The notes under the pieces are model-generated. The model was not told where the DNA came from and made no database searches. It saw only the letters and a list, made by a program, of their open reading frames with translations. The position numbers and the translations under genes are program-made. A DNA stretch of 64,000 bases from Smittia aterrima (taxonomy: Eukaryota; Arthropoda; Insecta; Diptera; Chironomidae): NCBI GenBank assembly GCA_033063855.1, contig CP093831.1, positions 3,162,001 through 3,226,000 on the forward strand. The letters run 5' to 3'. Shown piece after piece: positions 38,045-48,812 of this stretch (its first letter is position 1; every line of letters starts with the position of its first letter).

Positions 38045-39925
38045 AAGTTTCTGCATAAATTATTACGCCGAAGCTATTATGATGTTGACGGAGACGAGAA
38101 TTATCTTAATTATAATAATTTGTGAGACGTTTTAGCATCATGAGCTGCCTTGGGAACGACAAAATCACTCGAGCGAACATTTCTCTTGAAAACTTTTCTT
38201 GTCTTTTTCCTTGGAAAGATCTCTAACTTGTTTATTTAGTAATAATCCAATTGAAATCCTTGTTTACAGTTGTTAAAGAGAATTGGAAACCTTTCGAGAC
38301 TGAGGGTGGAAAATTTATTTCTCATTCAGAAAGTCTCGTGCGGACATAAAAATTCCTTTTCTAAACCTTTTCCCTTTCAAGATGTGAACGAAGTCAAAAG
38401 CAGAAACGATTGCCTTTCACTTAAACGATTGAGAGATTTTCTTTTTCTTTTAACTTTTCTCTGAAATGGAAAAGTTCTAGCAAAAGAAAACGATTGAACT
38501 TCATTTACAAGAGCGAAAATCTTTTTGAAGTTTTCAATCAATTCGTTAAAAACTTCTCGAACGGTTTCTGCTTGATTTTGTCAGAATCGATTTCAGCAAC
38601 CACAAGCAAATGCATTCGATTATTTATCGAAAACTTTCAAGCAACTGGAACAACGTCAGAAGTGAAAGCTTTTCGATTTGGAGCAGAAATCTGATTAAAT
38701 ATTTGCAATTGATATTCGATCTCCTAGCTGCGTTGTTCGTATCGATTTCAATTTTGTCGACGACAGCGAGAAATCAATTTCTAGTTCTCTTCACTCACCC
38801 GCATCACTCGAAGGGGATCAAGTCAGATTTAGTAGAATCATGTAAACATGAACATGACGATGTGGGGCGAGAGTCGTAAACGAAATTCATTTGGACGCTT
38901 GTTCGTGGTTTGACGCTAACTGCGGCCAGTTAGTTGAGGGTTGTTACGAGAATTGATTTGTTCGACTGTGACACTTCGAGTGATAATCAAACTCTCTTGT
39001 GGTGACGACGAATTAATTAAATTACCACAATTTATTGCAAATTACGTAATCGATTAATTATTTGCGAGTGAGTCCATCGAAGTGGCTCATTGGATCGATA
39101 AATTGAGCTGAATTGCTGTTCGCACATGCCAATTAATTAAATTCTAATTAGGGGTGAAGTGAATCGTAAATATTTAATAATAAAAGCTCTTGTCTGAGTG
39201 TGTTGGTCGACAACGAGAGAGAGAGAATGTTGCTCTGGATGGAAATTTCGGTTTTGCGCATAGATTTTCCTCGAGAAGATTCTCCATTTTGTCTCTGCGA
39301 GTTGTAGGAAGCTCGTAAAATCGATATTCAAATGAGAACAGCTTTAAAACGATAAATTGAGGGAGCGAATCCAATCTAATTAGCGATGAAGACGAAAAAG
39401 TTTCTCAACGATTTTAATAATTTATGCTCGTCGTTAAAATCTTGTTTGTTTGTTTCGTCAACGAATATTGCTTCTTAATGACAGACTACTTCCCCCTCCT
39501 CGTCATATGTTTGACTCCCTCGTCGCAAGTGAGAGAATGAAAAATCTTCTTCTCATTAAAATTAATGTCGCATTATTCGTACGTTAACGTCGAGTTACAT
39601 TGTAATGGTTTATCTTGAGCCAGAGTCGATTTAATGGTCGAGTTAATAAATCCAAATTTCCTTTCGCATTTGCGATGTCATAAATGTCCCCGGAGAGAGA
39701 TCATTGCGCTTCGTTATCGTTTATTAAAAAACGTTTTATGTTTCATATTTACGTGTTCGCTTGACTTCCAACCACTGAGCTCTCTTCGCAGTTTTATTTT
39801 TCAGATGATTATTCGTCATTTACAGCCTGAAATCGAAAGAGATCATTAAAATCTCTCCCTCGCTTGCAGATTTTTCCAGCCATTTGTCAGCGAAGGGTTG
39901 AAGTCATAGAAACGATAATCACAGG
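38045..39925 (+). repeat. Third, exon-free copy of the slou intron 2 and 3' flank
   Basis: Same orientation as slou copy B. 38,045-38,300 is a diverged match to about 22,345-22,580; 38,480-39,470 is near-identical to 22,725-23,715; then it jumps at 39,470-39,483 to a match with 24,905-25,345 up to 39,925. The missing 1.19 kb comprises exactly the coding exons 3-5 with short flanks, and exons 1-2 are also absent. It shares some variants with copy A and others with copy B, so it is a separate third lineage. It has no coding potential for Slou; it is either a decaying remnant or a retained regulatory copy. Confidence 0.88.
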
Positions 39926-40121
39926 TGAAGAACGAACGCTCAAATGATAAGTTTTTAAGGTTATCTCAAAACAGTTTTATTTTACTTTCCATTGAGAAAA
40001 AAGTGAACAAACAAAAGTCAGCTTTTGTCAATAAAAAAACAGCAGATCGAGTGCACGAGAAACATCTTTACGCTTACTTCATTTTTATTTTTCAATTGGA
40101 AAACACATTCAATTTATCTTG

Positions 40122-41972
40122 ATGAGTGAATTCGATAATAAGTTTAAAAAAGAAATTAACGTGATCCGTGAGTAATAATTTAATATGAAAATTTTATGAT
40201 TTCCAAGATTTTATTGTCATACGTTTCAAAATTTGAAATAATTTTTGGTGACGAAAATATTTATTACGAAACAAGTTGTGATCAAGAATTATTTTAGGAG
40301 TAATAATTGCGGTTACAGCTATGGTGGTTGGAGGAATAATTGGAATCATTTTGTTCTTCGTATTCAAGTCAAGTGCACAAATTGTGACATTCAATGAAAG
40401 TTTCAAATTTGGCGCAGCCTCTGCGAGTTACCAAATCGAAGGAGGATGGGACGAGGATGGAAAGAGTCCAAATATTTGGGACACGTTAACTCACAAGGAT
40501 CCAGGTTATATTGATGACTGGACGAATGGCGACGTTGCTGCTGACTCTTATCACATGTACCAGAAAGATATTGCGGCGTTAGCAAATATTGGAGTGAGTT
40601 TTATTATTTGTTATTTTTCAGTTGTTTTTCAATATGCGCCAATAACAAAACATCAAACTTTTAGTTGGAAATCTATCGATTCTCAATTTCCTGGGCAAGA
40701 ATTCTTCCAAACGGAACAAGAGTGAATATGAAAGGAATTAAATATTACAGCAATCTCATCAATGCATTGATTGAAAAAGGAATAGAGCCGATCATTACAA
40801 TGTATCATTGGGATTTGCCTCAATATCTTCAGGATTTGGGCGGATGGACAAATCCATTGATCGCCGATTATTTTCGAGTTTATGCAGACACACTTTACAC
40901 TCATTTTGGATCAAGAGTGAAACGATGGATCACTGTCAATGAGCCGAACATGATTTGCGGAAAAGGGTGAGAACTAAAGACTTTTGTATTAATACATTTG
41001 TTTATTATTAATTTGCAAATCCAACAGCTACGGCTATGGTGACAATGCTCCTGCAATTAATCAGCCAGGTGTTGCTGACTATCTTTGTGTTCATCATGTA
41101 TTACTTGCCAACGCAGCCGCTTATCGTTTGTACAAAGAAAAATATTTCGAAGAATATCAAGGTCAAGTCGGAATCTGTTTAAACAGCGACTTCTTCTTTC
41201 CTTTTAATGAAACTGTTGATTCGAGTTTGGTTGATAAAGCAATGCAATTCGAGTTAGGAAAGTATGCTCATCCAATCTTCAGCGAAGAAGGTAAATTTAT
41301 TTAAAAATTTGTTCTATTATTTATTTCTTAAATTACAAAAAATATTTAGGCGGCTACCCTCAAATTATGATCGATCAGATTGGTCTGAAGAGTAAAATCG
41401 GTGGTTACCCTTGGTCTCGGTTGCCAGAGATGACTCAACTGCAAAAGGATTACATTAAAGGAACTGCTGATTTCTTAGCTCTCAACTATTATACAAGTTC
41501 TCTAATCACGCCAAGAGAAGAGGATCCAAATTTACCAATATCGTGGAAAGCAGATACAAATATCGATACTCATATTGATCCAACATGGAAACGTGGTAAG
41601 TCTACGTGGCTGTATAGCGTTCCTGAAGGACTCCACTCTCTCTTAGTCTGGATCAAAGATAATTACAACAATCCGATAACAATGATAACTGAAAACGGTT
41701 GGAGTGATGATGGACAAATTGAAGACAACGGTCGAGTCGAATACTTGAAACTTCATTTAGATTCAGTCGCGAAAGCAATCAACGACGATAAATGCAATGT
41801 CGTCGCTTACATGGTTTGGAGTTTAATCGACAATTTTGAATGGAGAAGAGGTTACACTGAAAAATTCGGAATTCATTACGTTGACTTCCAAAGTGAAGAC
41901 AAAGAGAGAATTCCCAAGAAGTCAGCACTTTTCTTTAAAGATATGATCGCCTCGAGAAATTATGAACTTTAA
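40122..41972 (+). CDS. GH1 beta-glucosidase/myrosinase-like enzyme 1
   Basis: Retaining family 1 glycoside hydrolase (TIM barrel), hydrolysing beta-glucosides. Exons 40,298 (first ATG 40,321)-40,593, 40,665-40,966, 41,028-41,290, 41,350-41,972. The acid/base Glu is in TVNEP and the nucleophile Glu in ITENG. The ATG used by genes 2 and 3 (MKKITLG) is changed to ATC here with a 1-base loss. Two models follow: start at ATG 40,321 inside the TM segment (486 aa), or a 5' exon 40,122-40,167 (MSEFDNKFKKEINVI) spliced to 40,298, which gives a basic cytoplasmic tail before the TM anchor (about 509 aa). The second keeps a sensible anchor and I slightly prefer it. Either way it should be a type II membrane protein. 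Confidence 0.82.
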
Positions 41973-42118
41973 ATGTATATTTCCAATAATTTTCTTTCTT
42001 AAATAAATTAAAATAATTTTTAAAATCATTTTTTGTGGTCGCTTTTTATTGCCAAAATATTCTGTATTAAATTAAAAATCTTTTGAAATCATAAATCTTT
42101 TTTCATCAACATCAGGAA

Positions 42119-42163
42119 TGATAAGAAAGAAAATATTATTTCATGTTCGAAAATTTATAAATA
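42119..42163 (+). promoter_or_regulatory. GATA site and TATA box upstream of GH1 gene 2
   Basis: TGATAAG at 42,119-42,125 (204 bp before the ATG) and TATAAATA at 42,156-42,163. Further TTATCA sequences lie at about 42,187. Equivalent GATA sites occur at nearly the same distance before genes 3, 4 and 5. Confidence 0.5.
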
Positions 42164-42322
42164 CGTTTGCTATCTCAAGTTCCTCTTTATCAAAGTGTTG
42201 TTGCCCTTAAAGCGATTACAGAGCTATTATTGTCATTTGATAATAATAATAAAAAGATTAGCTTCCAATCAATTGAAAACTTGAAATCATTTTGTTCTTG
42301 AAGTTAAGCGAAACAAGTTGTG

Positions 42323-44464
42323 ATGAAGAAAATTACTTTAGGACGAATAATTGCTTTGACGTTCTTGATTGCCGTGATCGTTGGAGGAGTTATTGGAGTC
42401 ATTTTGTTCTTCGTGCTGCAAACAGATCCGCAAACTGTGACATTCCCTGAAAGTTTTAAATTTGGCGCAGCCTCGGCGAGTTATCAAATTGAAGGTGCTT
42501 GGGACGAAGATGGAAAGTCTCCGAATATTTGGGATACGTTAACTCACAAGGATCCAGGTTATATTGATGATTGGACGAATGGAGACGTTGCTGCTGATTC
42601 TTATCACATGTACCAGAAAGATATTGCGGCGTTAGCAAATATTGGAGTGAGTTTCTCTAATAAATATTTTTGTTGAAAAATTTTATTCCTGAAACTTCCA
42701 GTCAGAAATCTATCGATTCTCAATTTCTTGGGCAAGAATTCTTCCAAACGGAACAACAGTGAATATGAAAGGTGTCGAGTATTACAGCAAACTCATCAAT
42801 GGTTTGATTGAAAAAGGAATAGAGCCGATCGTCACAATGTATCATTGGGATTTGCCTCAATATCTTCAAGATTTGGGCGGATGGACGAATCCATTGATCG
42901 CCGATTATTTTCGAGTTTATGCAGACACACTTTACACTCACTTTGGATCAAGAGTGAAAAGATGGATCACGGTCAATGAGCCGAACATGATTTGTGGAAA
43001 AGGGTGAGAATAAATAATTTTGTTAATTTAATTCTAGCGTTTTAAATCATTTCTTATTACTAAACATATACAGTTACGGCTATGGCGACCACGCTCCTGC
43101 AATTAATCGGCCAGGCGTTGCTGATTATCTTTGCGTTCATCATGTGTTACTTGCCAACGCAGCCGCTTATCGTTTGTACAAAGAAAAATATTTTGAAGAA
43201 TATCAAGGTCAAGTCGGAATCTGTTTAGACAGCGACTTCTTCTTTCGTTTTAATGAAACTGTTGATTCAAGTTTAGTTGATAAAGCAATGCAATTCGAGT
43301 TTGGAAAGTATGCTCACCCAATCTTCAGCAAAGAAGGTAATTAATTTAACAAGTGGCAGTAGCAGTTCGTACCGAACTTACTGTAGGGTTTTTCATCCGT
43401 CGGACTGGTTACAGGGGGTTGGGCTTTACTGGGTTTACTGGTCCGAGGTGGACCCGAATCTGGCCAGCTCTGAGATTTTTTTGCTCAACTCAAATAGTTG
43501 ATCACTTCATGTGAACAAGTCACAGCAGAAATGTGCTTCCGTTTTCGAGAAAACGTATTTCAAAACTAAAAATCGACTTTTTGTATGGAGATTCCAGGTT
43601 TCGGGCCCGTGGGCCCGATCCTGATGAGCTAGCAAAAAATCCTCAAAAGTTTTTCGTATTAATATTCTCTATTGATTGGCGAAGAAATTAATTCGCTAGC
43701 TCATCGCGTTCGCGAGTTATCTCAATCACGGACGTCGCAAGACGGACGTCGGACAAAGCGATCACAATAGGGTGTTCCATCCTTCGGATGAAAAACCCTA
43801 AAATTGTAAAAATTATTTCTTAAATTACAAAAAATATTTAGGCGGCTACCCTCAAATTTTGATCGATCAGATTGGTTCTAAGAGTAAAGTCGGTGGTTAT
43901 CCTTGGTCTCGGTTGCCAGAGATGACTCAACTGCAAAAGGAATACATTAAAGGAACTGCTGATTTCTTAGCTCTCAACTATTATACAAGTGTATTGATCA
44001 CGCCCAGAGAAGAAGATCCAAATTTGCCGATATCGTGGAAAGCAGATACAAATATCGATACTCACATTGATCCAACGTGGAAAGAAGCAAAATCTGAATG
44101 GCTGCATAGCGTTCCTGAAGGACTCCACTCTCTCTTAGTCTGGATCAAAGATAATTACAACAATCCGATTACAATGATAACTGAAAACGGTTGGAGTGAC
44201 AATGGAAAAATTGAAGACGATGATCGAGTCGAATATTTGAAACTTTATTTAAATTCAGTCGCGAGAGCAATCAACGACGACAAATGCAACGTCGTTGCTT
44301 ACATGGTCTGGAGTTTAGTCGACAATTTTGAATGGAAAATGGGATACGCAGAACGGTTCGGTATTCATTACATTGACTTCCAAAGTGAAGACAAAAAGAG
44401 AATTCCCAAGAAGTCTGCATTGTTCTACAAAGATATGATCGCCTCAAAAAAATATGAACTTTAA
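42323..44464 (+). CDS. GH1 beta-glucosidase/myrosinase-like enzyme 2 (MITE in intron)
   Basis: Exons 42,323-42,646, 42,702-43,003, 43,074-43,336, 43,842-44,464; 503 residues. N-terminal uncleaved anchor (LIAVIVGGVIGVILFFVL, about residues 15-32) after a short basic tail, then the catalytic domain from TFPESFKFGAASASYQIEG. Acid/base NEP (Glu at about 201) and nucleophile TENG (Glu at about 411) are present. All splice phases match gene 3. The third intron is 505 bp instead of ~60 because of a TIR element at 43,384-43,800; its GT and AG ends survive, so the gene should still be spliced. Confidence 0.92.
43384..43800 (+). mobile_element. MITE-like TIR element in a GH1 intron
   Basis: About 413 bp flanked by TA on both sides. 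Left end GGGTTTTTCATCCGTCGG, right end TTCGGATGAAAAACCC, an inverted match of about 14 bp. The right end also carries an inner inverted copy (TAGGGTGTTCCATCC-TTCG-GATGAAAAACCCTA), making a strong hairpin. Internal sequence is GC-richer than the surrounding DNA (for example GGGCCCGTGGGCCC) and has no transposase. Target TA and short TIRs suggest a non-autonomous Tc1/mariner-type element; superfamily is an inference. Confidence 0.82.
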
Positions 44465-44549
44465 ATAAATTTGTCAATATTTTTATTTCTTAAATAAATT
44501 AAAATAACTTTTAAAATCATTTTTTGTGGTCGCGTTTTATTGCCAAAAT

Positions 44550-44625
44550 AATCTCTCAATAAAGCGAGAAGTATTTTGACTCCTGTTGCGTCTGTTGCTT
44601 TATTATCAACTTCAGATATGATAAG
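44550..44625 (+). promoter_or_regulatory. Upstream element of GH1 gene 3 (shared with gene 4)
   Basis: From CTCTCAATAAAGCGAGAAGT through TATTATCAACTTCAGATATGATAAG. The ~75 bp block is repeated nearly exactly at 46,590-46,663 before gene 4. It includes TTATCA and TGATAAG (44,619-44,625, 204 bp before the ATG). AATAAA in the block may also serve as poly(A) signal of the preceding gene. Confidence 0.5.
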
Positions 44626-44822
44626 AAATTAAACACTTTTTTATATTCGAAAATTTACGTTTGCTATCTGAAGTTCTTCTTTATCAAAGTGTTGTTGTCT
44701 TTAAAACGATTATCAAATTTTTATTGTTATTTGATAATTGCAATAAAACGATTAGCTTCTTAATAATAATAATTTGAAATTTGAAATCATTTTGTTCTTG
44801 AAGGTTGGCTAAGCAAGTTGTG

Positions 44823-46510
44823 ATGAAGAAAATTACTTTAGGACGAATAATTGCGTTCACGTTCTTGATCGCCGTGATCGTTGGAGGAGTTATTGGAGTC
44901 ATTTTATTCTTCGTGCTGAAATCAGATCCGCAAACTGTGACATTCCCTGAAAGTTTTAAATTTGGTGCCGCTTCTGCGAGTTATCAAATCGAAGGAGGAT
45001 GGGATGAAGATGGAAAAAGTCCAAATATTTGGGATACGTTAACTCACAAGGATCCAGGTTATATTGATGATTGGACAAATGGAGACGTCGCTGCTGATTC
45101 TTATCACATGTACCAAAAAGATATTGCGGCGTTAGCAAATATCGGAGTAAGTTTCTCTAATAAATATTTTTGTTGAAAAATTTTATGCCTGAAACTTTCA
45201 GATGGAAGTCTACCGATTCTCGATTTCTTGGGCGAGAATTCTTCCAAACGGAACGACAGTCAATATGAAAGGTGTCGAGTATTACAGCAAACTCATCAAT
45301 GGTTTAATTGAAAAAGGAATAGAACCGATCATTACAATGTATCATTGGGACACGCCACAGTATATCGAGGATATGGGCGGATGGACAAATCCATTGATCG
45401 TCGATTATTTCCGAGCTTATGCTGACACACTTTACACTCATTTTGGATCAAGAGTGAAGCGATGGATCACGGTCAATGAGCCGAATATTTTCTGTGGCAA
45501 AGGGTGAGAGAAACAATTTTTTTTGTTCAGTTTCTCATTAACTTAATTTGAATTGTCTCAAATATTAGTTATGGAACTGGTGACAAGGCTCCTGTAACTC
45601 AGCAGCCAGGTTTTGCAGACTATCTTTGTGTTCATCATGTGTTACTTGCGAACGCAGCCGCTTATCGATTGTACAAAGAAAAATATTTTGAAGAATATCA
45701 AGGTCAAGTCGGAATTTGTCTCAATAGCGACTTTAACTTTCCCTATAACGAAACGATTGATCCGAGCATCAGTGAAAGGGCAATGCAATTCGAGTTAGGA
45801 AAGTTTGCTCATCCAATATTCAGCGAAGAAGGTAAATTTGTTAAAAAAAAATTAATTTATTTTCAAATTTAATAAAAAAATATTTAGGTGGCTACCCTCA
45901 AGTCATGATCGACTTGATTGGTTCGAAGAGTACAGTCGGTGGTTATCCTTGGTCTCGGTTGCCCGCGATGACTCAACAGCAAAAGGAATACATCAAAGGA
46001 AGTGCTGACTTCCTGGCTCTTAACTATTATTCAAGCGTATTGGTAACTCCGAGGGAAGATGATCCGAATTCACCAATTTCGTGGTTGTCAGATACAAATA
46101 TCGATACTCATAAAGATCCGAAATGGAAACGTGGTAAGTCTTCGTGGCTGTACAGCGTTCCTGAAGGTCTCTACGCTCTCCTAGTCTGGATCAAAGATAA
46201 TTACAACAATCCGATTACAATGATTACTGAGAACGGTTGGAGTGACGATGGACAAATTGAAGATGACGGTCGAGTCGAATACATAAAAGTTCATTTGGAA
46301 GCAATTTCTAAAGCAATCAACGAAGATAAATGCAATGTCGTTGCTTACATGGTTTGGAGTTTGACTGACAATTTTGAATGGAGAAGAGGTTACACCGAAA
46401 AATTCGGAATTCATTACGTTGACTTCCAAAGTGAAGACAAAGAAAGAATTCCCAAGAAGTCAGCGCTTTTCTTTAAAGATATGATCGCCTCGAGAACTTA
46501 TGAACTTTAA
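44823..46510 (+). CDS. GH1 beta-glucosidase/myrosinase-like enzyme 3
   Basis: Exons 44,823-45,146, 45,202-45,503, 45,569-45,831, 45,888-46,510; 503 residues and the clearest full-length reference of the array. Anchor at about residues 14-32, catalytic domain from about 40, acid/base Glu about 201 in WITVNEPN, nucleophile Glu about 411 in MITENGWSDDG. It has WDTPQYIEDMGG where the others have WDLPQYLQD. The protein is expected at the cell surface with the catalytic domain outside (type II topology, inferred). Confidence 0.93.
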
Positions 46511-46589
46511 ATAAAGATGAATTAAGAATATTTCAAGTTGTCTTCTTATTTTTTCATGTTCAATTTGTGCCCACAGAATCTAAAAAAAA

Positions 46590-46663
46590 TCTCTCAATAA
46601 AGCGAGAAGTATTTTGACTCCTGTTGCGTCTGTTGCTTTATTATCAACTTCAGATATGATAAG
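46590..46663 (+). promoter_or_regulatory. Upstream element of GH1 gene 4 (shared with gene 3)
   Basis: Near-exact copy of 44,550-44,625, ending in TGATAAG at 46,657-46,663, 193 bp before the ATG. Shows that genes 3 and 4 share a duplicated spacer. Confidence 0.5.
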
Positions 46664-46849
46664 AAAGTGCAAGCCAGCACTTGCTTAAAATAAATTCACT
46701 CGTAAACAGTTCACGTAATTCGTTATCAAAATACTTTCGGTAACAGATTGCAAAGCTATTATTGTCACATTGATTAGCTTAATGGAACTGATTACCTTCC
46801 ATTAAAAATCATTTTGTGTTCAAACCTTCGCTGTGAAAGTCAAGTTGAA

Positions 46850-48454
46850 ATGAGAAGGTTAAGAATAATTTCGATTATGTTGATACTCGCCGTGATAATT
46901 GGGGGAGTCGTCGGTCTGACTTTGTTCTTCGTGCTCAAGTCAGATGCACGATTTGTAGCTTTTCCTGAAAGTTTCAAGTTTGGCGCAGCCTCTGCGAGTT
47001 ATCAAATCGAAGGTGCTTGGGACCAAGATGGAAAGTCTCCGAATATTTGGGATACGCTAACTCACAGAAATCCTGGATTCATTGCGGATTGGACCAACGG
47101 AGACGTCGCTGCTGATTCCTATCACATGTATCAAAAAGATGTTGCTGCGTTAGTAAACATTGGAGTGAGTTGAAGATAACTTAAAGTGAAAGCAACGATT
47201 TACAAACGAACTTTGTTAGTTTGACTCTTATCGGTTCTCAATTTCTTGGGCGAGAATTCTTCCAAACGGAACAACAGTCAATATGAAAGGTGTCGAATAT
47301 TACAGCAATCTCATCAATGCATTGATTGAAAAAGGAATTGAACCGATCGTCACAATGTATCATTGGGATTTGCCTCAATATCTTCAAGATATGGGCGGAT
47401 GGACGAATCCATTGATCGTCGATTATTTCAGAGTTTACTCGGATGTACTTTTTTCTCACTTCGGATCCAGAGTAAAGAAATGGATCACAATTAATGAACC
47501 GAACAGTTTCTGTGGCTTTGGGTGAGATGTCAATGTTTCCAATAAAAGTTCCATTTTCAGATTTTCTTTATCAGATACGGCTCTGGAGCAATTGCTCCAG
47601 CGATTAAAAGACCTGGCGTTGCTGACTATCTTTGCGCTCATCATGTTTTGCTGGCAAATGCCGCAGCTTATCACTTGTACAAAGAGAAATATTTCAACGA
47701 TTATCAAGGCCAAGTCGGCATCTGTCTCAGTACAGTTTTTTTCTTTCCCTACAACGAAACTGTCGATTCAAATATTGTTGACAAAGCAATGCAGTTTGAC
47801 TTAGGAAGATACGGCCATCCAATTTTTATTGGAGGTTACCCTCAAATCGTTATTGATGAAATCGGAATGAAAAGTCGTGCTGGCGGTTATCCTTGGTCTC
47901 GATTGCCAGTGATGACTCAAGAGCAAAAAGAATTCATCAAAGGAACTGCTGATTTCATGGCTGTCAACTACTACTTCAGTACATTAGTTTCTCCGAAAAA
48001 ATCGGACGATGACGTGCTTACTTCTTGGACGAACGATTGGAATATTGAACAACAATTTGACCCAACATGGAAGAAAGGAAAATCCTTTTGGTTGCATAGT
48101 GTTCCTGAAGGTCTCCACTCTCTCTTAGTCTGGATCAAAGATAATTACAACAATCCAGTCGTAATGATTACTGAAAACGGTTGGAGTGACGATGGTCAAA
48201 TTGAAGACGACGATCGAGTGGAATACTTGAAATTACACATGAACGCAGTCTCAAGATCTATTTACGAAGACGATTGCAATGTCGTTGCTTACATGGTTTG
48301 GAGTTTAGTCGATAATTTCGAATGGAATTCAGGATACACTCAAAAGTTTGGAATCCACTACATTGACTTTCAAAGCGCCGAAAGAGAAAGAGTTCCCAAG
48401 AGGTCAGCGCAATTTTATAAAGACTTTTTAGTCTCCAGAAAGTATGAACTTTAA
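46850..48454 (+). CDS. GH1 beta-glucosidase/myrosinase-like enzyme 4 (intron lost)
   Basis: Exons 46,850-47,164, 47,220-47,521, 47,575-48,454; 498 residues. Anchored N-terminus (SIMLILAVIIGGVVGLTLFFVL). Acid/base in TINEPN and nucleophile in MITENG are intact. The third intron present in genes 1, 2, 3 and 5 is missing: the others read HPIFSEEG then intron then GYPQ, but this gene reads HPIFIGGYPQ with no intron and three codons fewer. The loss is therefore imprecise, more like a genomic deletion than cDNA-mediated removal. The start of exon 2 reads FDSYRFSISW, as in gene 5. Confidence 0.93.
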
Positions 48455-48618
48455 ATATTTATTTTTCTATTATTGGCTAATCTTAAATAAAATTTCAATG
48501 TCTAACTTCGTTTAGTCATTTATTTATCAATTCATTTGAATTTGTTAATTTTCGTCTTCAATAAATACGTCAATTGATAATTATTTGAAAACATACTCTT
48601 TCGTAATCAAACTTTCGC

Positions 48619-48714
48619 TGATAAGATTACTCAGTAATACTGAGCCAAGTTATCAGTATTTATTTTAATTGCCCAATTAGCCAGATAAGCTACCAATCAG
48701 CATTTGATATAAAA
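48619..48714 (+). promoter_or_regulatory. GATA cluster and TATA box upstream of GH1 gene 5
   Basis: TGATAAG at 48,619-48,625 (194 bp before the ATG), TTATCA at about 48,650 and AGATAAG at about 48,683, then TATAAAA at 48,708-48,714. A 15-bp palindrome CTCAGTAATACTGAG lies between the first two GATA sites. Confidence 0.55.
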
Positions 48715-48812
48715 CTCGACAACGAGAATCTTGAAGTCAATTGTGGTTTAGAGTTTCTTGAAACAAGTTTTGTTTTTAGGAAAAATATAAAAAGTAAAAT
48801 ACGAAATCGAAA

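Noticed and set aside
43144..43857. GH1 gene 2 as a pseudogene because of the long interruption
   Set aside because: The interruption lies within an intron whose GT and AG ends remain; all four exons keep frame and both catalytic glutamates.
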